DNA of 64,000 nt from Actinomyces sp. AC-20-1 (GTDB taxonomy: Bacteria; Actinomycetota; Actinomycetes; Actinomycetales; Actinomycetaceae). Shown here piece after piece: positions 43,263 to 52,859 of the stretch. The stretch lies in assembly GCF_023369555.1 (NCBI RefSeq), contig NZ_JACJVC010000009.1, positions 1 to 64,000 on the forward strand, in the 5' to 3' direction. The translations under genes were made by a program, and so were the position numbers. The notes beneath the pieces were generated by a model. The model had not been told where the DNA came from and did not search any database. It saw only the letters and a program-made list of their open reading frames with translations. Position 1 is the stretch's first letter; each line of letters starts with the position of its first letter.

Positions 43263-46118
43263 ATGACGACCCCACCCACCGCCCCCTGGAGCGAGGCCGC
43301 CGAGACGGTCGCCTCCGCCGTCGGGACCGACCCCACCACCGGCCTGAGCCCCGAGGAGGCCGCGCGCCGGCTCGCCGCCGACGGCCCCAACGAGCTGCCC
43401 TCGAAGCCGCCGGTGCCCGCTTGGCGGCGCCTCCTCGCCCAGTTCCAGGACCCGCTCGTCTACCTGCTCATCGCCGCCATCCTCATCTCGGCGGCCGCCT
43501 GGGTCCTCGAGGGCGCCCACGGCGTGCCGGTGGACTCCCTCGTCATCCTGGCCGTCATCACCCTCAACGCGGTCCTCGGCTTCGTCCAGGCGGACAAGGC
43601 GGCCGACGCCGTCGCCGCCCTGTCCGCCATGACCAAGGCCCGGTCCACCGTCCTGCGGGGCGGCAACCGCGTCCTCGTGCCCTCCAGCGAGCTCGTCGGC
43701 GGCGACGTCCTGCTCCTGGGCGAGGGCGACCAGGTGGGGGCCGACGCGCGCCTGACCCAGTCGGCGGCGCTGCGCGTCATCGAGTCCTCCCTCACGGGTG
43801 AGGCCGACGCCGTCTCCAAGACCGCCGACACCGTGGACGCGGGCACGGACCTCGCCGACCGCACCTCGATGGTCTACCGCGGCACCTCCGTCGCCCAGGG
43901 CACGGGCCGCGCCGTCGTCACCGCCACCGGCGCGGGCACCGAGATGGGCGCCATCGCCCGGATGCTCGACTCGGTGGAGGAGGAGCCCACGCCCCTGTCG
44001 CGCGAGATCGCCCAGATCTCCAAGATGCTCGGCGTCATCGTCGTCGTCATCGCCGTCGTCACCGTCGCCACCCTGCTGCTGCTCGCGGACGACCTCACGA
44101 GCCACACGGTCATCGACGCCCTCCTGCTGGGCGTGTCCCTCGCGGTGGCCGCCGTGCCCGAGGGCCTGCCCGCGATCCTGTCGGTGGTGCTCGCGCTGGG
44201 CGTGCAGCGCATGGCCCTGCACCAGGCGGTGGTCAAGAAGCTCACGAGCGTGGAGACCCTCGGTTCCGCCTCGGTCATCTGCTCGGACAAGACCGGCACG
44301 CTCACCCGCTCGGAGATGACGGTCCAGGAGGTCGTCACCCTCTCGGGCGACGCCGTCGTCACCGGTATCGGCTACGTGCCCGAGGGGGAGGTCTCCCCCG
44401 ACGCCGACGGCGACGGCGCCCCCGACGTCGAGAGCCTCGCCGGTGACCAGCTCGCCGAGGTCACGGTGGTGCTCTCCGGCGGTGCCATGGCCTCCGACGC
44501 CGAGCTCGCCGCCGACGAGGGCGTGTGGTCCGTCATCGGCGACCCGACCGAGGGCGCCTTCCTCGTCGCGGAGCGCAAGCTCGGCACCGACGGTCACCGT
44601 GAGGGCCGCTTCGAGCGCGTCGGCGAGGTCCCCTTCACCTCCGAGCGCAAGCTCATGAGCGTCATCTACACCGACGCCCACCACGAGGGGCGGATGACGA
44701 TCATCTCCAAGGGCGCCCCGGACGTCCTGCTCGAGCGCTGCACCCGCGTGCGACGGGGCACGGGCGAGGAGGAGCTGGGCGACGGCGTGCGCCGCCACTT
44801 CACCGACTCCATCAGCGCGATGTCGGGGAGGGCGCTGCGCACCCTCGGTGTCGCCTCGCGCCTGCTCACCGCCGAGGAGACTGCCGCCGTCACCCAGGCG
44901 CTGGCGGACGGCGGGGACACGGACTTCTCCGACCTGGAGCACTCCCTCGTCCTGGCGGGCGTCGTCGGGATCATCGACCCGCCGCGCCCCGAGGCTGCGG
45001 ACGCCGTCGCCGAGGCCCACCGTGCGGGCATCCGCGTGCTCATGATCACCGGTGACCACCCGGCCACCGCCGGTCGCATCGCCGCGGACCTCGGCATCGC
45101 CGAGCCCGGCGCGCAGGTGCTCACGGGCCGCGAGCTGACCGACATGGACGACGAGGCCCTGAGCGGGGCCGTGGCGCGCACGAACGTGTACGCGCGCGTC
45201 GCCCCCGAGCACAAGATGCGCATCGTCGCTGCCCTGAAGTCCCAGGGCCACACGGTCTCCATGACGGGCGACGGCGTCAACGACGCCCCGGCGCTGCGCC
45301 AGGCGGACATCGGCGTGGCCATGGGCATCACCGGCACGCAGGTGACGAAGGAGGCGGCCACGATGGTCCTGGCGGACGACAACTTCGCCACGATCGTCGC
45401 CGCCGTCGCCGAGGGGCGGCGCATCTTCGACAACATCAAGAAGTTCCTGCGCTACCTGCTGAGCTCGAACATGGGTGAGGTCATCACCGTCTTCGGCGGC
45501 GTGGTGCTCGCCGGGGTCCTCGGGCTGAGCGACCACTCGACGTCGGGCGTGGTGCTGCCGCTGGTGGCCACCCAGATCCTGTGGATCAACCTCGTGACCG
45601 ACTCCGGTCCGGCCCTGGCGATGGGCGTGGACCCGAGCGTGGAGGACGTCATGGGGCGCGCACCGCGCAAGCCCACGGACAGGGTCATCGACTCCTCGAT
45701 GTGGGCGGGCGTCATCATGATCGGTGCGGTCATGGGCCTGGCGACGCTCACGACCCTCGACATCTTCCTGCCCGGTGGCCTCATCGACATCGCCGGGACC
45801 TCCGTGGACGACCTCACGACGGCGCGCACCGCCGCCTTCACCACCCTGGTGCTCGCCCAGCTGTTCAACACGGTCAACTCCCGCTCGGAGAGCGTGTCCG
45901 CCTTCAACCACCTGTTCGTCAACCGCTGGCTGTGGGCCGCGATCGCGCTGGGCCTGGTGCTCCAGGTCGCGGTCGTGGAGGTGCCGCTGCTGCAGGCGGC
46001 CTTCTCGACGGCGTCGCTCGACCTCACCCACTGGGCGGTGTGCGTGGTGATGGGCTCGCTCGTCCTGTGGTTCGACGAGCTGCGCAAGGTGGTGCGCCGG
46101 GCCCGCGCCCGGGGCTGA
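43263..46118 (+). CDS. Calcium-type cation-transporting P-ATPase (P2A)
   Basis: A 951-aa ion pump. The key sites are SLTGEADAVSK (actuator TGE), AVPEGLPA in M4 (about 299), the phosphorylation loop CSDKTGTLT (Asp about 342), MTGDGVNDAPAL, and ILWINLVTDSGPALAMG in M6. PEGL together with NLVTD are the ion ligands of Ca-ATPases of the PMCA/SERCA-like bacterial group. It should export Ca2+ (or Mn2+). ATG at 43263; CAGGGT ends six bases upstream (leaderless pattern). It has a strong coding character over its whole length. Confidence 0.92.
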   Translation: MTTPPTAPWSEAAETVASAVGTDPTTGLSPEEAARRLAADGPNELPSKPPVPAWRRLLAQFQDPLVYLLIAAILISAAAWVLEGAHGVPVDSLVILAVITLNAVLGFVQADKAADAVAALSAMTKARSTVLRGGNRVLVPSSELVGGDVLLLGEGDQVGADARLTQSAALRVIESSLTGEADAVSKTADTVDAGTDLADRTSMVYRGTSVAQGTGRAVVTATGAGTEMGAIARMLDSVEEEPTPLSREIAQISKMLGVIVVVIAVVTVATLLLLADDLTSHTVIDALLLGVSLAVAAVPEGLPAILSVVLALGVQRMALHQAVVKKLTSVETLGSASVICSDKTGTLTRSEMTVQEVVTLSGDAVVTGIGYVPEGEVSPDADGDGAPDVESLAGDQLAEVTVVLSGGAMASDAELAADEGVWSVIGDPTEGAFLVAERKLGTDGHREGRFERVGEVPFTSERKLMSVIYTDAHHEGRMTIISKGAPDVLLERCTRVRRGTGEEELGDGVRRHFTDSISAMSGRALRTLGVASRLLTAEETAAVTQALADGGDTDFSDLEHSLVLAGVVGIIDPPRPEAADAVAEAHRAGIRVLMITGDHPATAGRIAADLGIAEPGAQVLTGRELTDMDDEALSGAVARTNVYARVAPEHKMRIVAALKSQGHTVSMTGDGVNDAPALRQADIGVAMGITGTQVTKEAATMVLADDNFATIVAAVAEGRRIFDNIKKFLRYLLSSNMGEVITVFGGVVLAGVLGLSDHSTSGVVLPLVATQILWINLVTDSGPALAMGVDPSVEDVMGRAPRKPTDRVIDSSMWAGVIMIGAVMGLATLTTLDIFLPGGLIDIAGTSVDDLTTARTAAFTTLVLAQLFNTVNSRSESVSAFNHLFVNRWLWAAIALGLVLQVAVVEVPLLQAAFSTASLDLTHWAVCVVMGSLVLWFDELRKVVRRARARG

Positions 46119-46169
46119 GCCCGGAACTGAGTGAGGGACCCGGGAGGGGCCTTTCGCACGCCGTCTCAC

Positions 46170-47825
46170 CTACTGCTGAGCGAACACTCTCACGTCATCG
46201 ACGTTGATCCAGTTTCCCGGTTGGGCGTCCGAGTAGAAGCCGATCTCGAGCTTTCCGGACGAGACACGCAGGTCCTCGATCGCGACGCGCGTCCACACTC
46301 CTGGTGACTGCGGCAGAGCCACCTGCCGCTCAGATCCTCCGTGGCGCTTGGCGTACATATAGGCCGCGTTCTGCCCGCCGGAGCACAGGACCCACGCCTC
46401 GACTCGGTAGGTCCCGGCCGCTACCCCCGAGAGCACCTGGTAGTTGGAGACGACGTAGGCCGAGTCCTTCCAGTGCGTCAGCTTGTAGTCACCACGCACC
46501 CCGGGCGCCGAGACGAAGGACGCGTCATTGTCCGTTCCAGGAGACCATCGCCCCCACCCGGAGGGGACGCTCGTGTAGCCGTCCTTCTCGAAGGATCCGT
46601 TCGCAAGGATGTTCGTCGGACTTGGTTCGCCCAGAACCGTCATGGTGGACAGTGGGTGCCCATCGAAGTCGAAAAGGGTCTGGTTGTCCCACGGGTTCCC
46701 GAGGACGCCACCGTCGTCATTGTCCCTCTTCCCGGCCTCCGTCCCCCAGTAGGCGCCTGGGACCGGCAACCACGCAGGTTCCCACCACACGTATCCGAGA
46801 CCGTGCCCGTCCGGGACCGCCGCGATGAGATCACGAAGATCTCGCAAGTAGGCCGTCTGCCCCTCAACCGTAGCCGGATAGCCACCCGCTGCTTCCTCCT
46901 TGGTGTAGAAGGAGTCGGTGATTCCATCACCATCCTCAAGCGTCCATCCGTATGCTGTCTCGACAATGAGAATGTCTTTCGCGTACCGGTTCACCAGGTC
47001 ATTCAGGTTCTCTTTCAGCTCTCCCATGCTCCGGTGCCAGAAGGGGTAGTACGACAGGCCAATGACATCGAAGTCAACACCCTCGTGAACGACGCCGTCG
47101 AACCACCACCGGTAGAGCGCGTTGTCTCCGCCCATGTCCAGGTGGAGGATCTTCTTCACTGCGTGATGGGGACCAAGAGCTTGATCCATCCCCTCGAATC
47201 CTGCTGAGAGAAGGGCACCCAAGCCAGAGAAGTCATCGATTCCTCCGCCGACGCGACCATCCGGCCAGAGGATGCCCGAGCTGATCTCGTTACCCATCTG
47301 GACCATTGCAGGGCGGACACCATGTCGCCCCAGCTCCACAAGGGAGTCATACACGTGCGATCGCACAGCCTCCTGCAACGGCTTCCCTGAGAGGCCACGC
47401 CATGCCTTCGGCTTGGTCTGTGTCCCGGGATCCGCCCACCAGTCCGACAGGTGGAAGTCCAAGAGCACGTCCATTCCAGCGCTCTTGGCACGTTGTGCGA
47501 GGGCGATGGTCCGAGCAAGGTCATTCGTTCCACCTCCGTACGCCTCGCCGTCCGCGGTGTAGGGATCGACCCAGAGCCTCAGGCGAACCAGGTTCGCACC
47601 CGCACCGGCCAACGTTCTCACAGGATCTGCGATATTCCCGTGGCCGTCGTAGAACCGTCCTCCTTTTTCCTCAACCTCGAGCAGCATCCCAAGGTCGACC
47701 CCGCGGAACCTGAGACCTGTCTCAGCCGCGTGTGCCGACGGCGTCAACAGTCGTGAGCCGAGCAACGCACCCGCTCCAACCAGAGTCAAGGCTTCGAGAC
47801 AATCCCGTCTTTTGATCGTCACCAT
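46170..47825 (-). CDS. Exported GH53 endo-beta-1,4-galactanase with C-terminal binding module
   Basis: A 551-aa secreted galactan hydrolase. The signal peptide KRRDCLEALTLVGAGALLG...PSAHA has a Tat-like twin Arg and an AHA cleavage site. The GH53 core carries FRGVDLGMLLEVEEKGG, MVQMGNEISSG (acid/base Glu) and LIVETAYGW (nucleophile Glu). The last ~150 residues (ILANGSFEKDGYTSVPSGWG...) look like a beta-sandwich galactan-binding module (CBM61-like). ATG at 47825 follows AGGAGG by nine bases; the ATG six codons upstream contains that ribosome site. Base composition is clearly lower in GC than its neighbours. Confidence 0.87.
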   Translation of the reverse strand: MVTIKRRDCLEALTLVGAGALLGSRLLTPSAHAAETGLRFRGVDLGMLLEVEEKGGRFYDGHGNIADPVRTLAGAGANLVRLRLWVDPYTADGEAYGGGTNDLARTIALAQRAKSAGMDVLLDFHLSDWWADPGTQTKPKAWRGLSGKPLQEAVRSHVYDSLVELGRHGVRPAMVQMGNEISSGILWPDGRVGGGIDDFSGLGALLSAGFEGMDQALGPHHAVKKILHLDMGGDNALYRWWFDGVVHEGVDFDVIGLSYYPFWHRSMGELKENLNDLVNRYAKDILIVETAYGWTLEDGDGITDSFYTKEEAAGGYPATVEGQTAYLRDLRDLIAAVPDGHGLGYVWWEPAWLPVPGAYWGTEAGKRDNDDGGVLGNPWDNQTLFDFDGHPLSTMTVLGEPSPTNILANGSFEKDGYTSVPSGWGRWSPGTDNDASFVSAPGVRGDYKLTHWKDSAYVVSNYQVLSGVAAGTYRVEAWVLCSGGQNAAYMYAKRHGGSERQVALPQSPGVWTRVAIEDLRVSSGKLEIGFYSDAQPGNWINVDDVRVFAQQ

Positions 47826-47871
47826 CGTCGTTTTCCTCCTCATTGAGTACGAGTGACCGGTCACGTGAATG

Positions 47872-49011
47872 TCAGGGGCGGAACGCGCCCCAGGCAGGCA
47901 GCGCCCGGCCGTCGCGGTCGAAGAGGGCCTGGTTGGCCCACGACGCCCCTGCGGGTGCGACGTCGTCGCTGTAGGCCATGCCCGCCGGCGAGGCCCACGA
48001 CGTGCCGGGCACCGCGACCCACGCGGGCTCCCAGTAGACGAAGCCGAGACCGAGCCCTCCGGGCACTGCCGCCACGGCCTCGCGCAGGGCCTCGAGGTAC
48101 GCGGCCTGCCCCTCGGGGGTGCCGGGGTAGCCCCCCGCCTGGGCGAGCTCACGGGAGAAGACCAGCGTCCGGTCCCCGTCCTCCCTCGGCGCGTAGCCGT
48201 AGGCGGTCTCCAGGACGATGAGGCCCTTGCCGTAGCGCTCGGCCAGGAAGGCCAGGTTGCTCGACAGCTCCGCCAACGGACCGTGCCAGAACGGGTAGTA
48301 CGACAGGCCGATCTCATCCGTGTCCAGCCCTCGCGCCAGCGCGGCGTCGAACCAGTCCCGGTACATGCCCAGGTGGCCACCCTGGTCGAGGTGGGTGACC
48401 AGGAGGGCCTCGGGCAGCACCCTCCGGGTGGCCTCCCCTCCCGCCCTCAGGAGCGGCACGAGGGCGTCGAAGGCCCGCTCGACCTCGACGGCTGTCCCTC
48501 GACGGCTGCGTGCGGCGTCGTCGTAGTGCGGAAGCCGGCCGTGGGGCCAGAGCATGCCGTTGGTGATCTCGTTGCCGACCTGGACCCTGGCGGGACGAGC
48601 CCCCGCCTCCACGAAGGCGGTCAGCACCCTCTCGGTATAGGTGCCAACCTCCTCACGCACCTCACGGTAGGACAGCCCCTCCCAGCCGCGGGGCAGCTGC
48701 TGCTTGCGCGGGTCGGTCCAGAAGTCGGAGTAGTGCAGGTCGACCATGACCTGCATACCCAGCGACGCGGCGCGCGCGGCGATCGCGGTGCTGGTTCCCA
48801 GGTCGTTGCCACCGCCCAGGTAGCCGCGGCCCTCCGCGTCCCGGGGGTCCACCCACACGCGTAGACGGACCAGGTTGACGCCGTGACGGTGGGCGACGGT
48901 GAGCGCGTCCGCCTCCTCGCTGTCGTCGGTGAATGCCGCTCCGCAGCGCTCGACCTCGATGAGGCTCGAGGGGTCGATGCCGCGGACCTGCAGGCCGCCG
49001 GTGGTGCTCAT
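47872..49011 (-). CDS. Cytoplasmic GH53 endo-beta-1,4-galactanase
   Basis: A 379-aa GH53 enzyme without signal peptide (starts MSTTGGLQVRGIDPSSLIEVE). Catalytic residues are in VQVGNEITNG (acid/base) and LIVLETAYGY (nucleophile), with LHYSDFWTDP between. It probably shortens imported galacto-oligosaccharides. ATG at 49011 is four bases after the upstream permease stop, so it is part of the transporter operon. It shares the fold with its neighbour at 46170, but lacks export and binding modules. A GTGACCGGTCAC palindrome (47853-47864) lies between the two. Confidence 0.86.
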   Translation of the reverse strand: MSTTGGLQVRGIDPSSLIEVERCGAAFTDDSEEADALTVAHRHGVNLVRLRVWVDPRDAEGRGYLGGGNDLGTSTAIAARAASLGMQVMVDLHYSDFWTDPRKQQLPRGWEGLSYREVREEVGTYTERVLTAFVEAGARPARVQVGNEITNGMLWPHGRLPHYDDAARSRRGTAVEVERAFDALVPLLRAGGEATRRVLPEALLVTHLDQGGHLGMYRDWFDAALARGLDTDEIGLSYYPFWHGPLAELSSNLAFLAERYGKGLIVLETAYGYAPREDGDRTLVFSRELAQAGGYPGTPEGQAAYLEALREAVAAVPGGLGLGFVYWEPAWVAVPGTSWASPAGMAYSDDVAPAGASWANQALFDRDGRALPAWGAFRP

Positions 49012-49015
49012 GTGG

Positions 49016-49858
49016 TCATCCCTTCTCCCCACCGACAGTGAGGCCGGCGATGAGGTGCTTCTGGAGGGCGATGTAGAGGATCGTGATCGGCACGGCCACC
49101 AGGACGGCGCCGGCGGCAAAGGACGTGAAGTCGTTCCTCGTCGGGTCGCTGACCATGGCGAACAGCCCGATGGCGACGGTCTTCTTCTCCGGGCTGGAGA
49201 TGAGCAGCTGCGGCAGGACGAAGTCCATCCACGGCACGGCGAACTGGGTGACGGCCACGAAGGTGAGCATGGGGCGGGTCAACGGCAGGATGATCATGCG
49301 GAAGACCTGTACGCGCGACGCTCCGTCGATGAGGGCCGCCTCGTCGAAGCTGAGCGAGATGTTGTCGAGGTATCCCTTGAGCAACCAGGTGTTGTAAGGC
49401 AGCTGTGCCGCCACCGACACCACCACGAGTCCCATGAGCGAGTCGAGCAGTCCGAAGTTGAGGAACAGCATGTAGACGGCGATCGCCGTGAGGAATGAGG
49501 GGAAGACCTGCAGCACCATCATGACCACGAGCCCCACCTTCTTCCCCCGGAAGCGCATGCGGGAGAAGACGTAGGCGTTGAAGGCGGACAGGGTCGTGCT
49601 CAGCACCGAGTTGGCGGTTGCCACGAGGAGGGAGTTGAGGTACCACCGCGGGTAGTCCGTGCCGCCGAGCAGGTCGCGGTAGTTGTCCAGGGTCGCTCCC
49701 GAGGGGATGGGGGTCGCGTTCGCCAGGCCCTTGGTGGGTCCGAAGGACGCGCCGATGATCCACATGAGCGGATAGATCACGGCCGCTGCGACGACCAGGA
49801 GCTCCAGGTGGATGAGGCCAAGCCGCAGCCACCTTCCGGTTCTCGCCAAGCGGTTCAT
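49016..49858 (-). CDS. Sugar ABC transporter permease, MalG/GanQ type (system 1)
   Basis: A 280-aa membrane protein with six segments. The ATPase-coupling loop is EAALIDGASRVQVFRMIILPLTRPML, and the NSLLVATANSVLSTTLSAFNAYVFSRMRF region matches MalG-like permeases. It pairs with the larger permease at 49855, whose stop its start overlaps by four bases. With SBP1 it forms a probable galacto-oligosaccharide importer. No ATPase is encoded here, so a shared MsmX-like ATPase elsewhere is expected. Confidence 0.9.
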   Translation of the reverse strand: MNRLARTGRWLRLGLIHLELLVVAAAVIYPLMWIIGASFGPTKGLANATPIPSGATLDNYRDLLGGTDYPRWYLNSLLVATANSVLSTTLSAFNAYVFSRMRFRGKKVGLVVMMVLQVFPSFLTAIAVYMLFLNFGLLDSLMGLVVVSVAAQLPYNTWLLKGYLDNISLSFDEAALIDGASRVQVFRMIILPLTRPMLTFVAVTQFAVPWMDFVLPQLLISSPEKKTVAIGLFAMVSDPTRNDFTSFAAGAVLVAVPITILYIALQKHLIAGLTVGGEKG

Positions 49859-51222
49859 CGTTCCGCCCCCTCAGTCATGGCGTTGCGCCGCAGGCTCCAC
49901 GTGGAGAAGGTCCCGACGATGACGAAGATGAACAGGGACATCACCGAGCCGATGTTGTACATGCGGTTGTCGAGGGTGAGCTTGTAGAGCCAGGTGATGA
50001 GAAGGTCGGTGCTGCCCGCGTAGGTGTAGGCGGAGCTCGCCGGCCCTCCCTCGGTGAGGAAGTAGATCACCCCGAAGTTGTTGAAGTTGCTCACCAGGCT
50101 CATGAGGACCAGCGGTGCGGTGGCACGGTAGACGATGGGCAGCGTGATGTAGCGGTGCGCCTGCCAGGGCTTGGCGCCGTCGATGTCCGCCGCCTCGTAC
50201 AGGCTCTTGTCGATGTTGGTCAGCGTTCCCGAGATCAGGGCCATGAAGTACGGGAATCCCAGCCAGAGGTTGAGCAGGAGGGCCACCGCCCGTGCCAGGT
50301 GTGGCTGGCTGGCGTCGGTGAACCAGTTGACCCGCTCATCAGTAAGGCCGATGTCGACCAGGAACCTGCTGACCGGCCCGAACTGGCCGTTGAACATCGA
50401 TCGGAACACGAGTGCCGAGACCATCGCCGGTACCGCCCAGGGCAGGATGAAGATGCTGCGCCACATCTTCGGGAACAGGACCCCTCGGGCATTGATGAGC
50501 AGCGCCTGGAGGAAGCCGAAGAGGTAGGTGGTCGCGGTGGCGAGCACCGCCCAGGACACGCTCCACGTCAGGACCCCGAAGAACGTCCTCGCCCAGGTCC
50601 CGACGGCGAGGACCTTGCCGAAGTTCTCGAGCCCGACCCAGGAGACGAGCTCAGCAGGAGGGGTGTGGTTGCGGTCGTAGCTGGTGAACCCGATGAGCAC
50701 ACCGAAGACGATGGGCAGGACGGAGACGAAGAACAGGAGCAGGACCGACGGCACGAGCATGACGTAGGCGGTGGTGCCGTTGAGCGTGTCCCGCACCCAC
50801 TGCCTGCTGCTCTGCGGGGCCTGGCCGTCTCGCAGGCTCCGTGCGACGGTGAGCGCGTCGCGCACTCCCCACCACCACACCGCGGCGCACAGCAGGAGCC
50901 CGAAGGCCGCGATGAGCCCCTGGGCGAGCAGGGCAATCGAGTGGTCTCCCTCGCTCAGGCCCGCCAGGGTCATCGCGCGCGGCTGGGTGCCGAGCGTCAC
51001 CAGGCCCCACAGGCCGTGGACGATCCATCCTCCGTTGGCGCGCGGGCTGTAGCCCTCGGGCCCGATGAGGTAGTGCCCGGTGACCACCTCGGAGACGACG
51101 ACGAGCACCGCCAGGAGGAACCAGCCGGCCCCCTTGGCGGGCTGCCGGTTGATGACCTGGCCACTGCCGGGCAGGACGGCGCTCGCCACGGCGACGGCAC
51201 CGGGCCGGATCCTCCCGCTCAC
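49855..51222 (-). CDS. Sugar ABC transporter permease, MalF/GanP type (system 1)
   Basis: A 455-aa membrane protein with about eight segments. Two are N-terminal extras (FLLAVLVVVSEVVTGHYL), as in GanP/MalF-like proteins. The coupling loop is EAADIDGAKPWQAHRYITLPIV. An ASAVLPGSGQVINRQPAKGAGWF start is shared by such actinobacterial permeases. GTG at 51222 has AAGGAG nine bases upstream and is preferred over the GTG at 51246, which covers that site. It lies 46 bases after the SBP1 gene. Confidence 0.88.
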   Translation of the reverse strand: MSGRIRPGAVAVASAVLPGSGQVINRQPAKGAGWFLLAVLVVVSEVVTGHYLIGPEGYSPRANGGWIVHGLWGLVTLGTQPRAMTLAGLSEGDHSIALLAQGLIAAFGLLLCAAVWWWGVRDALTVARSLRDGQAPQSSRQWVRDTLNGTTAYVMLVPSVLLLFFVSVLPIVFGVLIGFTSYDRNHTPPAELVSWVGLENFGKVLAVGTWARTFFGVLTWSVSWAVLATATTYLFGFLQALLINARGVLFPKMWRSIFILPWAVPAMVSALVFRSMFNGQFGPVSRFLVDIGLTDERVNWFTDASQPHLARAVALLLNLWLGFPYFMALISGTLTNIDKSLYEAADIDGAKPWQAHRYITLPIVYRATAPLVLMSLVSNFNNFGVIYFLTEGGPASSAYTYAGSTDLLITWLYKLTLDNRMYNIGSVMSLFIFVIVGTFSTWSLRRNAMTEGAER

Positions 51223-51268
51223 TGCTGACGACTCCTTCGTCTCCACCGCACGCGCCCTTCCCCGCCTG

Positions 51269-52624
51269 TCAGCTGGCGAGGGCCCGCAGCTCGTCGTAGG
51301 AGGCGGCCGCCCGCTCCTGGGTGGCAGGGATCTCCTGGATGCCGTCCCAGACGGTGGAGACGAGCTCGTCACCCGCGGTGTACATGTACTCGGGGATCTC
51401 CTTGACGAAGTCGGCCTGCTGCGCCTGGGAGAGCACCCCGGCGACGCGCTCGTCACCGCCCAGCCCGGGCACGTCCGCGAGGTTGTCCTCCGTGAGGGCG
51501 GGAATGGCTCCGACGGAGGAGTAGAGCGCCTCAGCCCCTTCCGCGGAGGCCAGGAAGTTGGCCAGCACGCGGGCTGCGGCCGGGTACGTGGAGTAGCCGG
51601 AGACCACGCCGACGGCGAGGCCCGCGAAGGAGGCGGCCCTCTGCCCGCCGTCGATCATGGGCAGGGTCGTCACGCCGTACTCGAAGCCCTGGGCCTCGGC
51701 GGCGGCGTCGAAGTCGGAGAAGACCCAGGGGCCGGTGATGACGTAGGGGGTCTGGCCCTTGATGAACTCGTTCTCGATGTAGTCGTAGGTGGCGTCGGCA
51801 GAGTTGACGTCCCAGATCTCGCGGAGGCTCTTGTAGTACTCGAGACCGTCGGTCATGGTGGTGGCGGTGAGGTCGGGGTTCGCGAGGTCCCCGTCCGGGT
51901 AGAGGTGCCATCCCGCGGAGGACAGGACGCAGTAGGCGTAGTAGATCTGGCCCGCGAGGAAGCGGATCGTCCAGCGGTTGGCGGCCTTGTCGTTGTAGGT
52001 CCGCGCGAGCTCGATGATCTCCTCCCAGGTCGTGGCCGGCTGGTCCGACCCGGTGAGCTCCTTGAGGAGGGTCTTGTTGTAGAACAGCGCGATGGACTCC
52101 GTGGAGACGGGGACCCCGTAGAGCTCGCCCTCGCGCTCGACGATGGAGGTGAAGCTGTCACCGCAGCGAGAGCGGATGCTGCCGGCGTACTCACCCATGG
52201 GCCCGGCCAGTGACGAGGAGACCGCCTGGGCGAGGTCGTCGAAGTTGGTCATGTAGACGTCGGGTCCCGTGCCCGCCTCTCCGTCAAGGGACATCCTGTC
52301 GACGGCGTCGACCTTGGCCACGATCTCGTAGTCGAGGACGGTGCCGGGGAACTTCGCCTCGAAGGCCTTCTTGAGCGCCTTGCCGTACTCCTCGTACTCG
52401 ACCCAGATCCTGAGGTGGGCCTCGCCGCTGGCGACGGCCTCCTCCAGGACGTACTCCTGGGTGTCGGCGTCCCAGACCGGGTTGTCGGCACTGCCGGCAC
52501 CCGCGTGGCTCTCGGGGGAGGAGCAGGCCGCCAGGGCGGCGGTGAGTGCTGTCAGTCCTGCGGCTGTGAGCGCGTGTCGGCGGGACATGGCACAGCTGCT
52601 TCGGCGGGGACGCTCGATGCTCAT
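51269..52624 (-). CDS. Sugar-binding lipoprotein of ABC system 1
   Basis: A 451-aa family 1 solute-binding lipoprotein (MalE/GanS-like). A Ser/Arg-rich leader, twin Arg (MSRRHALTAAGL) and lipobox LAAC (Cys about 34) are followed by HLRIWVEYEEYGKALKKAFEAKFPG. YGVPVSTESIALFYNKTLLKEL and YVITGPWVFSDFD follow later; these are the ligand-site blocks of MalE-type proteins. The ligand is probably galacto-oligosaccharide, from its GH53 neighbours. ATG at 52624; the transcript likely starts from TTGACA/GATGAT at 52729-52700. Confidence 0.87.
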   Translation of the reverse strand: MSIERPRRSSCAMSRRHALTAAGLTALTAALAACSSPESHAGAGSADNPVWDADTQEYVLEEAVASGEAHLRIWVEYEEYGKALKKAFEAKFPGTVLDYEIVAKVDAVDRMSLDGEAGTGPDVYMTNFDDLAQAVSSSLAGPMGEYAGSIRSRCGDSFTSIVEREGELYGVPVSTESIALFYNKTLLKELTGSDQPATTWEEIIELARTYNDKAANRWTIRFLAGQIYYAYCVLSSAGWHLYPDGDLANPDLTATTMTDGLEYYKSLREIWDVNSADATYDYIENEFIKGQTPYVITGPWVFSDFDAAAEAQGFEYGVTTLPMIDGGQRAASFAGLAVGVVSGYSTYPAAARVLANFLASAEGAEALYSSVGAIPALTEDNLADVPGLGGDERVAGVLSQAQQADFVKEIPEYMYTAGDELVSTVWDGIQEIPATQERAAASYDELRALAS

Positions 52625-52699
52625 GAGGATCTCACCCTTCTGTCGGCCGGGGCGGCTCCCTCCTTGGAACCGCACTCCCACGACCTGTGATCGATCCCA

Positions 52700-52729
52700 A
52701 TCATCGACGCGACCTTACCCTCGTGTCAA
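52700..52729 (-). promoter_or_regulatory. Promoter of ABC system 1
   Basis: On the minus strand, TTGACA (complement of 52724-52729) and GATGAT (complement of 52700-52705) are 18 bases apart. TGATCGATCCCAATCA (52688-52703), partly symmetrical, overlaps the -10 and could be an operator. No other gene signal is seen in 52625-52801. Confidence 0.6.
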
Positions 52730-52801
52730 CCGCTGAATCGATGAGATTTCCCGGACGGACGCCTCTACCGACGAGATCACAGAATGGGACCGTTCACAAT
52801 A

Positions 52802-52842
52802 CTGGGGCGGCGCAGGGAGGTGATCCCCCTACGCCGCCCCAG
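52802..52842 (-). terminator. Hairpin terminator after the MerR gene
   Basis: CTGGGGCGGCG (52802-52812) and CGCCGCCCCAG (52832-52842) form a perfect 11-bp stem, with an additional AGGG/CCCT stem inside. It begins 18 bases downstream of the MerR stop codon. Confidence 0.78.
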
Positions 52843-52859
52843 CGCCTACCGGGTGCGTC

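Noticed and set aside
43101-46169. Open frame opposite the P-type ATPase
   Set aside because: A mirror of a strongly conserved ATPase gene with DKTGT and PEGL motifs. The shadow translation is His/Asp/Gly-rich filler.
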